From: Candidatus Competibacter sp.
GTDB lineage: Bacteria > Pseudomonadota > Gammaproteobacteria > Competibacterales > Competibacteraceae
NCBI GenBank assembly: GCA_029624815.1
Contig: JARSSH010000043.1
Coordinates: 18,137 to 82,136 of the forward strand
Length of the DNA: 64,000 nucleotides
Reading direction: 5' to 3'
Under the pieces are notes generated by a model. The model saw only the letters and a program-made list of their open reading frames with translations, did no database searches and was not told the origin of the DNA. Made by a program: the position numbers and the translations under genes. Position 1 is the first letter of the stretch. Every line of letters begins with the position of its first letter. Below, piece after piece: positions 19,099-30,344 of the stretch.

Positions 19099-19243
19099 GA
19101 GAAAGAACTCCTCGGTAGTGATTGTTGACGACGGTTGGCTTGCTTTACTTCCCTGAAAACCCGATTGGAGAAGTTTTGGGCGCAAAAAGCCCCTCACCCA
19201 CCCGCGCGGGTATCCTTGAAATGCTTGGGGGTGCTCTAGGGAA

Positions 19244-22078
19244 TCAGCCGGTATTTGGCTGTGAGCAGCGATCGACCAAATAGACGATGGAGCGGTAATA
19301 GCGCCTGCTGTGCAGGGATAGGCCGATTTCGCAGGTGCGGCTGGTGGAATACCCGGATGTGCAATCCTCCGGCAGCGCCGCCGGCAAATCCCGCAAGGCG
19401 CTGGCGTTCAATTCCGGGTGGGTGAAACCCTTGTCTCCGGCCCAGCCGCAACAGGAAATCCGGTCGGGGACAATGACTTTTTCGACGCAAGCTTCGGCGA
19501 TGGCCTTCAGCTTGGCCTGCAAGCCCATGTTGATATTGCTACAGGTGGGATGAACGGCGACGGTTTCCGCCCGCTTGTGAATCGTCAACCGCTCCAGCAC
19601 GACGTCGTGGAGGAATTCCGTGATGTCGTACAATTTGAGCGGGGTTGGCGCCTGGTTTTTCTTGACCCGAAACACACAGGGCGTGGTATCGAACACAATC
19701 GGGTCTTGTCCATTGCGGCTGGCCTTGAGCAGGGCCTGCTCGACTTCCCGCCGCTTGGCGTCAGCCTGCTCCGGCAAGCCTTTACTTTCAAAAGGTTGTC
19801 CACAGCAAAGTGAACCGTTGTCCTCGGGCAGGATCACCTCGAATCCAGCCTTACGCAGCAGAGCGGCGGTTTTCACCGGCAAAGCATCCAACTCGGGATC
19901 GCCCTTGGCCGGCCCCATGGTGCGGCTGGCGCAACTGGGGAAATAGACGACCCGCGGACGATCCAGCGCGGCGTTCGCCTCCGGCTTGGGCATCGTGCCA
20001 GCGGAAGGCATATAGCGATTCCACAGCGGCAGCCGATTCCCCGACAGTTTACGCATGGCCCCGGTCACACCGCCCTGCAACGTGGAGCCAAAAACCGTGT
20101 GCGAGAGGTTGGCGGCAGCCAGGTTGAAACGGGTGGCCGTGGTCACGCCGGAGAAGTGATTCGCCACCCAATTGCCAATCCGTTGCGCGGTTTGACCACG
20201 CTGCTGACTACGCTTCTTCAACATCATCGTGCCGGTGTTGATGCCGACCGGACAGGTCAGCGAGCACAGGCTATCGGCGGCGCAGGTCTCCAACCCTTGA
20301 TAAGCATACGACTCGGTGAGGGTTTGCAATTGCTGGGCATCTTCGCCGGCGGCTTGCAGACGCGCCATTTCGCGCAAGCCGACGATACGCTGGCGTGGCG
20401 ACAGGGTCAGGGCGCGGGACGGACAATTCGGTTCGCAAAAACCGCACTCGATGCACTTATCCACCAATGGATCGACGGCGGCCATCGGCTTGATATTTTT
20501 CAGATGGGCTTCCGGGTCATCGTTGAGAATGACGCCGGGATTAAGCAAATTGCGTGGATCGAACAGGGCCTTGATTTCCCGCATCAACTGGTACGCTTGT
20601 TGTCCCCATTCCAACTCGACGAAGGGCGCGATGTTGCGGCCCGTGCCATGCTCGGCTTTCAACGAGCCGTCGTATTGGTCCACGATCATGTGGCACACAT
20701 CGTCCATGAAGTTCTTGTAGCGTTCGGTTTCGGCGGGCTTGGCGAAGTCGGGGGTGATGACGAAGTGCAAATTCCCTTCGAGCGCGTGACCGAAGATGAT
20801 GGAGCCGGCATAGCCGTGCTGGTCGAACAAGCGCTGTAAATCCAGAGTCATTGCCGCCAGTTGAGGTACGGGAACCGCGACATCTTCGATGATGACGGTG
20901 GTGCCGGTCGCCCGCGCCGAACCGACCGAGGGGAACAGTCCCTGGCGGATCGCCCACAACTGCGTGAATTCTTCCGGTCGGTCGGTAAATTGGAACGGGA
21001 GCAGGGTTGGCTTGTCGGCAATCGCGGCGGTGATGATCTCGACCTGAGCGGTCAAGGTTGCCGGGTTGGTCGCCCGGGTTTCCACCAACAGGGCGGCGGC
21101 GGTCTCCGGCAGTTCCTTGAAGTACGGCGGCATACCGGCCTTATTCTCCACTGAACGCAGCGAGGCGCGATCCATCAATTCCACCGCAGCCACCGGCTGG
21201 CTTTTCAGCGCCGCCACGGCTTCGCAAGCGACCTTAATGTCGGGGAAGATCATCAGCGCCGTGGCTTTATGCGTATGCTCCTCGACCGTGTGATAGGTGA
21301 TCTCGGCGATGAAGCCCAACGTGCCTTCGGAACCGATCATCAGGTGTTGGAAGATCTCGAAGGGGTCTTCGTAATCCACCAAGGCGTTGAGGCTGTAACC
21401 GCAGGTGTTCTTGATTTTGAATTTGGCGCGGATGCGTTCCGCCAACGCCGCGTCGGCGCGGGTGCGCTGGCCCAGTTCGGCAAGTTGCGTGAGTAGAGCG
21501 CCGTGACTGGCGCGGAAGGCTGCGCGGCTGGTGGGATCGCCGGTGTCCAGCAATGTGCCGTCGGCCAGCATGACGCGCATGCTTTTCAGGGTCTTATAGC
21601 TGTTTTGCGCAGTGCCGCAGCACATGCCGCTGGCGTTATTGGCGGCAATGCCGCCGATCTGGCAGGTGTTGATCGATGCGGGATCGGGACCGATCTTGCG
21701 TTGATAAGGAGCCAGATAGCGGTTGGCGTGACCGCCGATGATGCCCGGTTGCAGACTGACGGTCGCCGCGCCCTCGCCGATGCGCCAGTTGCGCCAGCCA
21801 TCGCCCAGTTGCAATAAAACGGAGTCGGTGACCGCCTGCCCGGACAGGCTGGTGCCGGCGGCGCGGAAGGTCACCGGAGTACCGTATTGGTGCGCCAGCG
21901 CCAGGATGCGCCGCATCTCGTCTTCGCTGTCCACCCGCACCACCAGTTTGGGAATCAGCCGGTACAGGCTGGCGTCGGTGCCGTAGGCAAGGGTACGCAA
22001 GGGGTCGCTGATCAGGCGCGCTGCCGGAATGAAGCGTTGCAGGTCGCGGTGCAGATGGTCGTGGGCCGTCGATGACAT
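19244..22078 (-). CDS. FAD/Fe-S D-lactate dehydrogenase (quinone-linked)
   Basis: A 944-residue protein. The N-terminal FAD-binding type 4 domain has [14 protein letters not shown] and [16 protein letters not shown]. It is followed by an FAD-oxidase C domain ending in the [10 protein letters not shown] segment, two 4Fe-4S motifs ([14 protein letters not shown] near 542 and [14 protein letters not shown] near 605), and a C-terminal cysteine-rich CCG part ([23 protein letters not shown]). This architecture is that of the membrane-associated D-lactate dehydrogenases that reduce quinone; glycolate or another 2-hydroxyacid is possible. The permease and L-lactate genes beside it favour lactate. Confidence 0.85.
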   Translation of the reverse strand: MSSTAHDHLHRDLQRFIPAARLISDPLRTLAYGTDASLYRLIPKLVVRVDSEDEMRRILALAHQYGTPVTFRAAGTSLSGQAVTDSVLLQLGDGWRNWRIGEGAATVSLQPGIIGGHANRYLAPYQRKIGPDPASINTCQIGGIAANNASGMCCGTAQNSYKTLKSMRVMLADGTLLDTGDPTSRAAFRASHGALLTQLAELGQRTRADAALAERIRAKFKIKNTCGYSLNALVDYEDPFEIFQHLMIGSEGTLGFIAEITYHTVEEHTHKATALMIFPDIKVACEAVAALKSQPVAAVELMDRASLRSVENKAGMPPYFKELPETAAALLVETRATNPATLTAQVEIITAAIADKPTLLPFQFTDRPEEFTQLWAIRQGLFPSVGSARATGTTVIIEDVAVPVPQLAAMTLDLQRLFDQHGYAGSIIFGHALEGNLHFVITPDFAKPAETERYKNFMDDVCHMIVDQYDGSLKAEHGTGRNIAPFVELEWGQQAYQLMREIKALFDPRNLLNPGVILNDDPEAHLKNIKPMAAVDPLVDKCIECGFCEPNCPSRALTLSPRQRIVGLREMARLQAAGEDAQQLQTLTESYAYQGLETCAADSLCSLTCPVGINTGTMMLKKRSQQRGQTAQRIGNWVANHFSGVTTATRFNLAAANLSHTVFGSTLQGGVTGAMRKLSGNRLPLWNRYMPSAGTMPKPEANAALDRPRVVYFPSCASRTMGPAKGDPELDALPVKTAALLRKAGFEVILPEDNGSLCCGQPFESKGLPEQADAKRREVEQALLKASRNGQDPIVFDTTPCVFRVKKNQAPTPLKLYDITEFLHDVVLERLTIHKRAETVAVHPTCSNINMGLQAKLKAIAEACVEKVIVPDRISCCGWAGDKGFTHPELNASALRDLPAALPEDCTSGYSTSRTCEIGLSLHSRRYYRSIVYLVDRCSQPNTG

Positions 22079-22150
22079 GGTTATTCAGCCTCGTTTTGGT
22101 GGTGGGCGCGCTGGACAAAGCAGCACGCTATTTTTTTTTGCGTAGCCGTC

Positions 22151-22187
22151 CCCTTCCCTCTCCAGTTAAGTGGGAGAGGAGTGAGGG
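22151..22187. repeat. REP-like palindromic repeat between lutC and dld
   Basis: CCTCTCC (22157-22163) pairs with GGAGAGG (22173-22179) around the loop AGTTAAGTG, and the flanks extend the symmetry (CCCTT before, AGTGAGGG after). It resembles the common dispersed repeat of the form CCCTCTCCC...GGGAGAGG...TGAGGG. No T-run follows on the operon strand, so it is more likely an mRNA hairpin or passive repeat than a terminator. Confidence 0.55.
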
Positions 22188-22219
22188 TTATGCTTGAAAT
22201 TTAAGAAGAGAGAAGCGGA

Positions 22220-22873
22220 TTAGTCGTCCAGGATCAGCACGATCAACTCCTTGGGACCGTGAACGCCAAAGGTCAGAACCAATTCGATATCGGCGGTCTT
22301 GGATGGACCGGAGATCAACAAGGCATTGGTCGGCATTCCCTCCGCCCAATGTTCCCGGCGGATGGCTTCGGCGAGGGAGCCATGAATCTTCGCCGCCTCC
22401 AGCACCGCGATATGCAGCGCCGGCGCCAACGACATCAAGCGCGGTTCCTGTGGAGTGGGCCAAAGGATCAGGGCGCCCACGTCAGCCAGTCCGCCCTGAG
22501 TCGAGGTGATGCCCGCGTCGATGGCGAACAACCGTTCCTTGCACTGCTCCACTGCTTCGGTATAGCCGACCAGCGGTGGCAAATCGCTTTCCCAGGTTTC
22601 TTCCAAGGTGATCCCGATGGGCGTTGCCGGGCCGTACAGAAGACCGTTCGCCGAGCGTTTGCGCAGCACGTCCTTGAGAACGGCCGTCCAATTTCCGCTA
22701 TCGGTAAGGTGCACCTCGGCGTGCATGGCTTCCATCAGCCGCTTGAGCCGATCCATCTTGTCGGCGCGGCCGAGTTCCGTCTCGGGCGGTGCGGCGATTT
22801 CAGGCGTGGCAACGCTATCTTGAGGCGTTGCCGCCCGCAGTCTGGCGAGAATATTGGCGCGGGCGTCACTCAT
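22220..22873 (-). CDS. lutC: Lactate utilization protein LutC (LldG)
   Basis: A 217-residue LUD-domain protein: ARANILARLR at the start, GITSTQGGLADVGALIL, LAPALHIAVL and LISGPSKTADIELVLTFGVHGP at the end. It is the third subunit of the LutABC complex, which oxidises L-lactate to pyruvate. The ATG at 22873 overlaps the lutB stop by eight bases; an upstream in-frame start would overlap further. Confidence 0.92.
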   Translation of the reverse strand: MSDARANILARLRAATPQDSVATPEIAAPPETELGRADKMDRLKRLMEAMHAEVHLTDSGNWTAVLKDVLRKRSANGLLYGPATPIGITLEETWESDLPPLVGYTEAVEQCKERLFAIDAGITSTQGGLADVGALILWPTPQEPRLMSLAPALHIAVLEAAKIHGSLAEAIRREHWAEGMPTNALLISGPSKTADIELVLTFGVHGPKELIVLILDD

Positions 22874-24308
22874 CGCCGATCCCCTTTTCCTTGGCGAGCA
22901 CATGCAGGCTCTTGCTGGCGAACGGAGGCAAGGCGCGGGATTGAGTCCACTTTTTCACGATGTCCGGCGCCGGCAACTTGGACAGTTGCGGACCCAGCAG
23001 ACCCAACAACCTGGCGTTCAGGGCGTTGACCCAAGGCGTGGCGTTGCTCAATGCCCAGCCTTTCCAGGTCAGATTCTCCGCCGCGTTGACTTTATAGCCG
23101 TGACCTTTAACCGCATGAGGAGAATCCGCCTTGTTGTAGGCTTCGACGCGCAGGCGGCGCAGGATATCGACGATGGGGATCTTGACCGGGCACACTTCCT
23201 CGCAGGCTCCGCAAAACGTGGAGGCGGTCGCCATCGCGCCGGCGTTCTCCAAGCCTTCCAGTTGCGGCGTCAGAATCGAGCCAATGGGGCCGGGATAGAC
23301 GTAACCATAGGCATGGCCGCCAAGGCGGGTGTACACCGGGCAATGGTTCAGGCAAGTGCCGCAGCGGATGCACTTCAGTGTTTGCCGCAGTTCGGGATCG
23401 GCCCAGATTTGGGTGCGGCCGTTGTCGAGCAGAACCAGATGGACCTCCTTGGGGCCGTCCTTCTCGTCCGGCTTGCGCGGCGAAGTGATCATATTGAAAT
23501 AAGTGGTGATTAACTGGCCGGTGGCCGAGCCGGTGAGCAAGCGCAACAGCGGCGGCACGTCCTCCAGGCGCTCCACCACCTTTTCCAAACCCATCACCGC
23601 GATATGCACCGGCGGCGCGGTGGTGCACATGCGACCGTTGCCCTCGTTTTCCACCAGGCACAGCGTGCCGGTTTCGGCGACCGCGAAATTGACCCCGCTG
23701 ACCCCGACTTCCCCGGCGAAAAACTTCTCGCGCAAGACTTGCCGGGCGATGGCGTTCAGTTCCTCGACGACTTCGGTGTACGGGGTGTTGGGAATCTTTT
23801 CGTGAAACAGCCGGGCGATCTGATCGCGGTTCTTGTGAATCGCCGGGACAATGATGTGCGACGGCGTTTCGTGATCCAGTTGGATGATGTACTCGCCGAG
23901 ATCCGTCTCCAGCGCTTCGATGCCGTGTCCCTCCAGGAAATGATTGAGGTGCATTTCCTCCGACACCATCGATTTGCCCTTGATGACGCGGGTGGCGTTG
24001 TGGCGCTGAATGATCGCCAGGCAAATCCGGCTGGCTTCGTCCGGGGTCTCGGCCCAGTGCACCTGGATGCCGTTTTCGGTGCATGTCCGCTCCAGTTGCT
24101 CCAGCAATTGCGGCAGTTTGTTCAGCGCCCGTCGCCGGATGGCGTCGCCGCGCGCCCGCAGTTGCTCGAACGCTTCCGGGTCGGAGAACAGGTTCCGACG
24201 CCGCAGCCCCAAGGTGTCCATGGCGGCCCGGAGGTTGCGACGCAACTGCCCGTCGTTCAGGGCCTTGGTGAAATTCCTGGGAAAATCGACGGTAACGGGA
24301 TTAGCCAT
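22866..24308 (-). CDS. lutB: Lactate utilization iron-sulfur protein LutB (LldF)
   Basis: A 480-residue protein. An N-terminal LUD domain (IKGKSMVSEEMHLNHFLE, VSGVNFAVAETGTL) is followed by two 4Fe-4S binding motifs, CIRCGTCLNHCPVY (near 311) and CGACEEVCPVKI (near 361), and a C-terminal DUF3390-like tail. It carries electrons in the LutABC L-lactate oxidase. The ATG at 24308 overlaps the lutA stop by eight bases. Confidence 0.95.
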   Translation of the reverse strand: MANPVTVDFPRNFTKALNDGQLRRNLRAAMDTLGLRRRNLFSDPEAFEQLRARGDAIRRRALNKLPQLLEQLERTCTENGIQVHWAETPDEASRICLAIIQRHNATRVIKGKSMVSEEMHLNHFLEGHGIEALETDLGEYIIQLDHETPSHIIVPAIHKNRDQIARLFHEKIPNTPYTEVVEELNAIARQVLREKFFAGEVGVSGVNFAVAETGTLCLVENEGNGRMCTTAPPVHIAVMGLEKVVERLEDVPPLLRLLTGSATGQLITTYFNMITSPRKPDEKDGPKEVHLVLLDNGRTQIWADPELRQTLKCIRCGTCLNHCPVYTRLGGHAYGYVYPGPIGSILTPQLEGLENAGAMATASTFCGACEEVCPVKIPIVDILRRLRVEAYNKADSPHAVKGHGYKVNAAENLTWKGWALSNATPWVNALNARLLGLLGPQLSKLPAPDIVKKWTQSRALPPFASKSLHVLAKEKGIGDE

Positions 24309-25041
24309 GAGCGCGCTCCAGGATGAATTCGGCGACATGCTTGACGGGAATCGGAATCTTGCGGTGCTCCAGCGCCCCGCCGATATTCATCAGGCAGCCG
24401 CAGTCGCCGGACAGCAGCAGGGCAGCGCCGGTTTGTTCGATGTCCGCGACCTTGTCGGCCACCATCGCCGAGGACAAATCGGCTTGCTTGACGGAGAAGG
24501 AGCCACCGAATCCGCAGCATTCGCGTTCCCGTTGCAGTTCGATCATCTCGACGTTTTTCAACTGGCGAACGAGCGACTTCGAGTATTCGATCACCCGCAT
24601 CTCGCGCAGCGCGCTACAGGACGAGTGCCAGGTGACCTTGATCGGTTGTCCCCGATCCTCCAGCTTGACGTCGAGTACCCGGACCAGAAATTCGCTCAAT
24701 TCGAAAACACGGTCGGAGAAGCGTTTCGCCACGGTGGCCTCGGGCTCGTCGGCGAACAGCTTGGGATAGTGGTGTTTCAGCATCCCGCCGCAGGAGCCGG
24801 ACGGAACGATGATCGGATAATCCTTGGCGAATGCCTTAAGCTGCTGGCGGGCGACCCTTCTGGCTTCTTCCGGAAAGCCGGAGTTGTAGGCGGGTTGGCC
24901 GCAGCAGGATTGTTGCTGGGGATAAATGACCTGGATGCCTGCGTGTCGCAGGAGTTCGATGCCGGCCATGCCGGCTTGGGGATAACACAGGTCGATCAGA
25001 CAGGTACCGAAGTAATACACCTTCTCGGGACGGGTGGGCAT
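24301..25041 (-). CDS. lutA: Lactate utilization protein LutA (LldE)
   Basis: A 246-residue protein of two CCG (cysteine-rich) domains: YYFGTCLIDLCYPQAG and SCCGQPAYNSG in the first, WHSSCSALREM and ECCGFGGSFSV in the second. These bind Fe-S clusters in the L-lactate oxidation complex. First gene of the operon, read away from the regulator; the leader of about 145 bases from the predicted start site includes a repressor box. Confidence 0.94.
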   Translation of the reverse strand: MPTRPEKVYYFGTCLIDLCYPQAGMAGIELLRHAGIQVIYPQQQSCCGQPAYNSGFPEEARRVARQQLKAFAKDYPIIVPSGSCGGMLKHHYPKLFADEPEATVAKRFSDRVFELSEFLVRVLDVKLEDRGQPIKVTWHSSCSALREMRVIEYSKSLVRQLKNVEMIELQRERECCGFGGSFSVKQADLSSAMVADKVADIEQTGAALLLSGDCGCLMNIGGALEHRKIPIPVKHVAEFILERAHG

Positions 25042-25180
25042 GGGTATCCCTTCTTCGACTTTGGTGGTTGGCGCCGCCTACATGCCATCGATCCGAACCG
25101 CGGCGGTCGATGGTGGGGTGGTGGCTTCTCATTTTATCCACCGTTACCGGGCCAATCTGGAGTTGGCATTTTTGGTAAGG

Positions 25181-25191
25181 TGGTCTGACCA
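25181..25191. promoter_or_regulatory. Operator box 1 for the FadR-type regulator
   Basis: TGGTCTGACCA, a palindrome around a single central base, matching the TGGTNNNACCA form used by PdhR/LldR-like GntR regulators. It lies 3-13 bases downstream of the predicted lutA -10 hexamer, over the expected transcription start, so occupancy would block initiation. Confidence 0.75.
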
Positions 25192-25193
25192 AA

Positions 25194-25222
25194 TTTATAG
25201 CAGCTTGCTTTTGGGATTGCAA
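25194..25222 (-). promoter_or_regulatory. Predicted sigma-70 promoter of lutABC-dld-lctP
   Basis: On the minus strand TTGCAA (25222-25217) and TATAAA (25199-25194) are separated by 17 bases. Operator box 1 lies just downstream and box 2 about 54 bases upstream of the predicted start. Confidence 0.6.
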
Positions 25223-25235
25223 GTATTTGGTTATG

Positions 25236-25246
25236 TGGTCTGACCA
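25236..25246. promoter_or_regulatory. Operator box 2 for the FadR-type regulator
   Basis: A second, identical TGGTCTGACCA; the identity extends to GTGGTCTGACCAAA, 14 bases in both copies. Its centre is exactly 55 bp from box 1, about five helical turns. It sits upstream of the lutA -35 and next to a possible regulator promoter (TTGCTA at 25252, TATAAA at 25273, 15-base spacer). Confidence 0.75.
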
Positions 25247-25372
25247 AAATTTTGCTAAGCTAGAATTAATGCTATAAACAATGCGGTTGTCGCGATGTTT
25301 GGGCGCCGATGAAACGAGTGCCGTGTGGCACAATAGCGATGACGATATTGAGTTCAATACTTGGGCAAAATC

Positions 25373-26161
25373 ATGCAATACGAAACGATTAACCCTCCGA
25401 AGGTCTCGGATGCCATCGTCAACCAGATCGAGCAGTTGATCCTGGAAGGCGTTCTCAAACCGGGCGAACGGTTGCCTCCGGAGCGGGAGCTCGCTCAGGA
25501 GTTGAACGTATCCCGCCCGTCCCTGCGGGAGGCAATCACGACGCTGAAGTCCCGAGGACTGTTGCAGAGCCGGCGCGGCGGAGGGAATTTTGTGGTCGAT
25601 GTGATCGCGCCCACCCTGACCGATCCCCTGATCGAGCTATTGAAAAACCATCCCAAGGCCATGTTCGACGTGCTGGAATTGCGCCATGCCCTAGAGGAGG
25701 TCGCGGCCTACTTCGCCGCGTTGCGCGCCACCGATGCCGACCGGGAAATCCTGCGGTGTCGCTTCGCCGAGTTGGAGGAGATACAACGGGGCCAGCGCAA
25801 GCCCGAACACGACGCCGTGGTGGATGCGGGATTTCATCTCGCCATCGCCGACGCCTCCCACAATGTGGCCCTGATCCATGTGATGCGCGGTCTGTTCGAT
25901 TTGCTGCTCAGTAATATCTGTCGTTCGCTGGAGCGGCTTTATACCCGCGAAAGCAGCTATGCGCTGGTCCATTCCCAACATCAGGCCATCCTGAATGCCG
26001 TGTTGGAACGCGATCCGGAAGCCGCCCGGCATGCGGCCCACGTTCATTTGGCCTTCGTCGAATCCACCTTGCGCGAACTCGACCAGGAAGCCGCCCGGCA
26101 GGAACGCTCGAAACGACGCTTGCATAGCCTGTTGGATCTGGAAGCCAATGCCGAGTCGTAG
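25373..26161 (+). CDS. FadR/LldR-type GntR transcriptional regulator
   Basis: A 262-residue protein. The N-terminal winged helix-turn-helix (LPPERELAQELNVSRPSLRE at about 38-57, then GLLQSRRGGGNFV) is followed by an all-helical FCD ligand-binding domain (ELRHALEEVAAYFAA, DAGFHLAIADASHNVALIHVM). Closest in layout to PdhR/LldR, which sense pyruvate or lactate. Divergent from lutABC with two palindromic boxes between, so it most likely represses that operon and itself. The ATG at 25373 fits the family; an in-frame TTG lies 12 bases upstream. Confidence 0.88.
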   Translation: MQYETINPPKVSDAIVNQIEQLILEGVLKPGERLPPERELAQELNVSRPSLREAITTLKSRGLLQSRRGGGNFVVDVIAPTLTDPLIELLKNHPKAMFDVLELRHALEEVAAYFAALRATDADREILRCRFAELEEIQRGQRKPEHDAVVDAGFHLAIADASHNVALIHVMRGLFDLLLSNICRSLERLYTRESSYALVHSQHQAILNAVLERDPEAARHAAHVHLAFVESTLRELDQEAARQERSKRRLHSLLDLEANAES

Positions 26162-26269
26162 TTTCGCTGGGGTTTTGTCGAACGCTAAGGTCCGGGTCGG
26201 TTGCCTGGAATGGCGGCGGAAGCGGCCTGGCCAGCCAATGCGGATTATTCCAAGCTTTCGGGAGCGATA

Positions 26270-27043
26270 ATGGCCACCGATCCTGAAGATTCCGGCCAGC
26301 TTTTGAACGCCGCCGCCGAATTGACCATCGCCGGAAGAAAGATCCGGCTGGAAATGCCGGTGCCGGCCGGGCCGACGCGCCTGGACAAGTTGCTGCCTTT
26401 CCTGCGCTATTTAACCGATCGATTCGTCGATTTCTCGGTGGAGAACGCGCGGATGGAGGGGTTGACGGTATCGTGCCGGAAGGGCTGCGGCGCCTGCTGC
26501 CGGCAACTGGTTCCCATCTCGGCGATCGAGGCGCGGCGGCTTGGAGAGGTGGTGGAGCAGATGCCGGAACCCCGGAAATCCATCGTCCTGGCCCGTTTCG
26601 AGGAGGCGAGACAACGCTTGCAAGCAGCCGGGTTGCTGGAGAAGCTGCGCGAGCCGAACCGTGTTGGCGACGATGAAGTTGATCCGATCGGGCTGGCCTA
26701 TTTCCAGCAAGGAATCGCCTGTCCGTTCCTGGAAGATGAGTCATGCTCGATCTACGAGGAGCGCCCCCTGGCCTGTCGCGAGTATCTGGTGGTCAGCCCG
26801 GCCGAGAATTGCGCCCGGCCGACCGTGGACTCGATCCAACCGGTGCCCATCGTCGTCCGGGTTGCCAAGACAGTGAGGGCGCTGAATGTCGAGAAAACGC
26901 CTTCCGCGCCCCGCTGGGTGGCGCTTGTCCTGGCGCTGGAACAGGCGGACATCCGTCCGGATGAAACACCGTCTCAACCCGGTCCCGAACTGGTGCGGGA
27001 AATATTCGGTCGGCTGACGGGGCGGGATGCGGAGAGTGGATAA
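26270..27043 (+). CDS. YkgJ-type cysteine-cluster protein
   Basis: A 257-residue protein with CRKGCGACCRQLVPIS at about 66-81, CPFLEDESCSIYEERPLACREY near 150, and a later NCARP. This is the Cx7-8C-type cluster of the YkgJ (UPF0153) family, thought to bind zinc or an Fe-S cluster; the function is unknown. The start ATG follows GGGAG. Not obviously linked to either neighbour; it converges with hisD. Confidence 0.75.
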   Translation: MATDPEDSGQLLNAAAELTIAGRKIRLEMPVPAGPTRLDKLLPFLRYLTDRFVDFSVENARMEGLTVSCRKGCGACCRQLVPISAIEARRLGEVVEQMPEPRKSIVLARFEEARQRLQAAGLLEKLREPNRVGDDEVDPIGLAYFQQGIACPFLEDESCSIYEERPLACREYLVVSPAENCARPTVDSIQPVPIVVRVAKTVRALNVEKTPSAPRWVALVLALEQADIRPDETPSQPGPELVREIFGRLTGRDAESG

Positions 27044-27068
27044 CGCGTGTTCGCGAGGGGCGAAGCGC

Positions 27069-28367
27069 TTATTTCAGCCGCGATTCCGCTGACCGTGCGT
27101 GAGCCGTCAGGCCCTCGCCGCGCGCCAATACCGAAGCAGTGCGGCCCAGCGTCGCCGCCCCAGCTGGCGAGCAATGAATGATGTTGCTGCGCTTCTGGAA
27201 GTCGTACACCCCCAGCGGCGAGGAAAAACGCGCGGTGCGCGAGGTTGGCAGTACGTGATTGGGGCCGGCGCAGTAGTCCCCCAGCGCCTCGGCGGTGTAG
27301 CGGCCCATGAAGATCGCGCCGGCGTGGCGGATTGACGGCAACAGTTCCTCCGGTTTTTCCACTGACAGTTCCAGGTGCTCCGGAGCGATGAAATTGACCA
27401 CCCGCGCCGCCTCGGCCAAGTCGCGCACCTGAATCAGCGCCGCCCGCCGGCGCAGCGAAGCCTCGATGATCCCCCGCCGCTCCATCTCCGGCAGCAGGCG
27501 CGCGACGCTGGCGGCGACCTGTTCCAGAAACGCCTCTTCCGGACTGATCAGGATCGGCTGGGCGTCCTCGTCGTGCTCGGCCTGTGAAAACAGGTCCATG
27601 GTGATCCAGTCGGGGTCGGTCAGTCCATCGCAGAGCACCAGAATTTCCGACGGTCCGGCGATCATGTCGATGCCCACCGCGCCGAACACCTGCCGTTTGG
27701 CGGCGGCGACGTAGATGTTGCCCGGTCCGACGATCTTGTCCACGCGCGGCACGGTGGCGGTGCCGTAGGCCAGCGCGGCGATCGCTTGCGCCCCGCCGAG
27801 CGTGAAAACCCGATCCACCCCCGCCACGGCGGCGGCGGCCAGCACCAGGTCGTTGAGTTCGCCGCCCGGCGCCGGCGCCACCATCGCCACTTCCGGCACT
27901 CCGGCCACCTTGGCGGGAATGGCGTTCATCAGCACCGAGGACGGATAGGCAGCCTTGCCGCCGGGCACGTACAGCCCGACCCGGTCCAGCGGCGTTACCT
28001 GCTGGCCAAGCACGCTACCGTCAGCTTCGGTGAAGGTCCAGGAGACCAGTTTTTGCCGTTCGGCGTAGGCGCGGATACGGTCGGCGGCAGTTTCCAGCGC
28101 CGCGCGCCGCTCGGCGGGAATGGTAGCCAATGCCTGCCGCAGGCGCTCGGCGGGGATTTCCAGGTCGGCGGCGCAAGCGGCGTCCAGTCGGTCGAAGCGA
28201 TGGGTGTAATCCAGCAGCGCGGCATCGCCCTCCGTTCGCACCCGCGCGAGAATTTCGCGCACCACGGCGGTCACGGCGGCGTCGGCGACCCCTTCCCAGG
28301 CGGTCAGGGTTTCCAGGCGCGGCCAGAAATCGGCGTCGGCGGTGTTCAGGCGTTGGATATTCGGCAT
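27069..28367 (-). CDS. hisD: Histidinol dehydrogenase
   Basis: A 432-residue protein with [56 protein letters not shown] and APEHLEL, all hallmarks of HisD. It catalyses the last two oxidations of histidine synthesis (histidinol to histidine) with zinc and NAD. A second ATG lies nine bases upstream. Follows hisG in a partial his cluster; the other his genes are not in the window. Confidence 0.96.
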   Translation of the reverse strand: MPNIQRLNTADADFWPRLETLTAWEGVADAAVTAVVREILARVRTEGDAALLDYTHRFDRLDAACAADLEIPAERLRQALATIPAERRAALETAADRIRAYAERQKLVSWTFTEADGSVLGQQVTPLDRVGLYVPGGKAAYPSSVLMNAIPAKVAGVPEVAMVAPAPGGELNDLVLAAAAVAGVDRVFTLGGAQAIAALAYGTATVPRVDKIVGPGNIYVAAAKRQVFGAVGIDMIAGPSEILVLCDGLTDPDWITMDLFSQAEHDEDAQPILISPEEAFLEQVAASVARLLPEMERRGIIEASLRRRAALIQVRDLAEAARVVNFIAPEHLELSVEKPEELLPSIRHAGAIFMGRYTAEALGDYCAGPNHVLPTSRTARFSSPLGVYDFQKRSNIIHCSPAGAATLGRTASVLARGEGLTAHARSAESRLK

Positions 28368-28384
28368 GAGCGGCATTCCGGTAT

Positions 28385-28416
28385 GGACGCTCCCCGCGCC
28401 CGCCAGCGGGAGAGGA
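28385..28416. repeat. Degenerate REP-like sequence between hisG and hisD
   Basis: The gap contains GCGCCCGCCAGCGGGAGAGGAGG, with an imperfect hairpin (CCCGC around a short loop on the minus strand). It shares the GGGAGAGGAG block with the repeat at 22151. Weak support; it may be ordinary GC-rich spacer. Confidence 0.3.
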
Positions 28417-28424
28417 GGTATTGT

Positions 28425-29057
28425 TCAGACGCCGACGGCGGCGGCCATGCGGGCCATGATCGCTTTGATCCGGGCGTGCTTCATCTTCATGGCGGCCTTG
28501 TTGACGATCAGGCGCGAGCTGATGTCGGCGATGTGTTCCAGCGGCGCCAGGCCGTTCGCTTTCAGGGTGTTGCCGGTGTCCACCACATCGACGATGTAGT
28601 CGGCCAACCCGACCAGCGGCGCCAGTTCCATCGAGCCGTACAGTTTGATGACTTCCACCTGCCGGCCCCGATCGGCAAACCAGCGCCGGGTGGTGTTGAC
28701 ATACTTGGTGGCGATGCGCGGACGGCTCAAGCGCGGCCGATGATTGGGATCGCCGGCCACCATCAATCGGCAGCGGGCGATGTTCAGGTCCAGCGGTTCG
28801 TACAACCCCTCGCCGCCGTGCTCCAGCAGCACGTCCTTGCCGGCCACGCCCAGATCGGCGGCCCCATATTGCACATAGGTCGGCACGTCGGTGGCGCGGA
28901 TGATCACCAGCTTCACGTCGGGTTGGTTGGTGTCGAGGATCAGCTTGCGGCTGGTTTCCGGATCGTCGGCCGGCACGATGGCCGCCGCCGCCAGCAGCGG
29001 CAGGGTTTCCTTGAAGATACGGCCCTTGGACAGGGCAATGGTCAGCGTCGCGGACAT
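28425..29057 (-). CDS. hisG: ATP phosphoribosyltransferase, short form
   Basis: A 210-residue catalytic subunit: [18 protein letters not shown] at the start, [13 protein letters not shown], and [18 protein letters not shown] binding PRPP. It makes phosphoribosyl-ATP, the first step of histidine synthesis. It lacks the C-terminal regulatory domain of the 299-residue E. coli enzyme. Short forms work with the HisZ regulatory subunit, so a hisZ gene is expected elsewhere. Seven bases upstream is the murA stop. Confidence 0.94.
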   Translation of the reverse strand: MSATLTIALSKGRIFKETLPLLAAAAIVPADDPETSRKLILDTNQPDVKLVIIRATDVPTYVQYGAADLGVAGKDVLLEHGGEGLYEPLDLNIARCRLMVAGDPNHRPRLSRPRIATKYVNTTRRWFADRGRQVEVIKLYGSMELAPLVGLADYIVDVVDTGNTLKANGLAPLEHIADISSRLIVNKAAMKMKHARIKAIMARMAAAVGV

Positions 29058-29063
29058 CGGCGC

Positions 29064-30344
<1,281 letters not shown>

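Noticed and set aside
22130..22141. Run of nine T near 22131 as a terminator
   Set aside because: On the plus strand no hairpin precedes it, and on the operon strand it is an A-run; it is simply a homopolymer in the lutC-dld gap.
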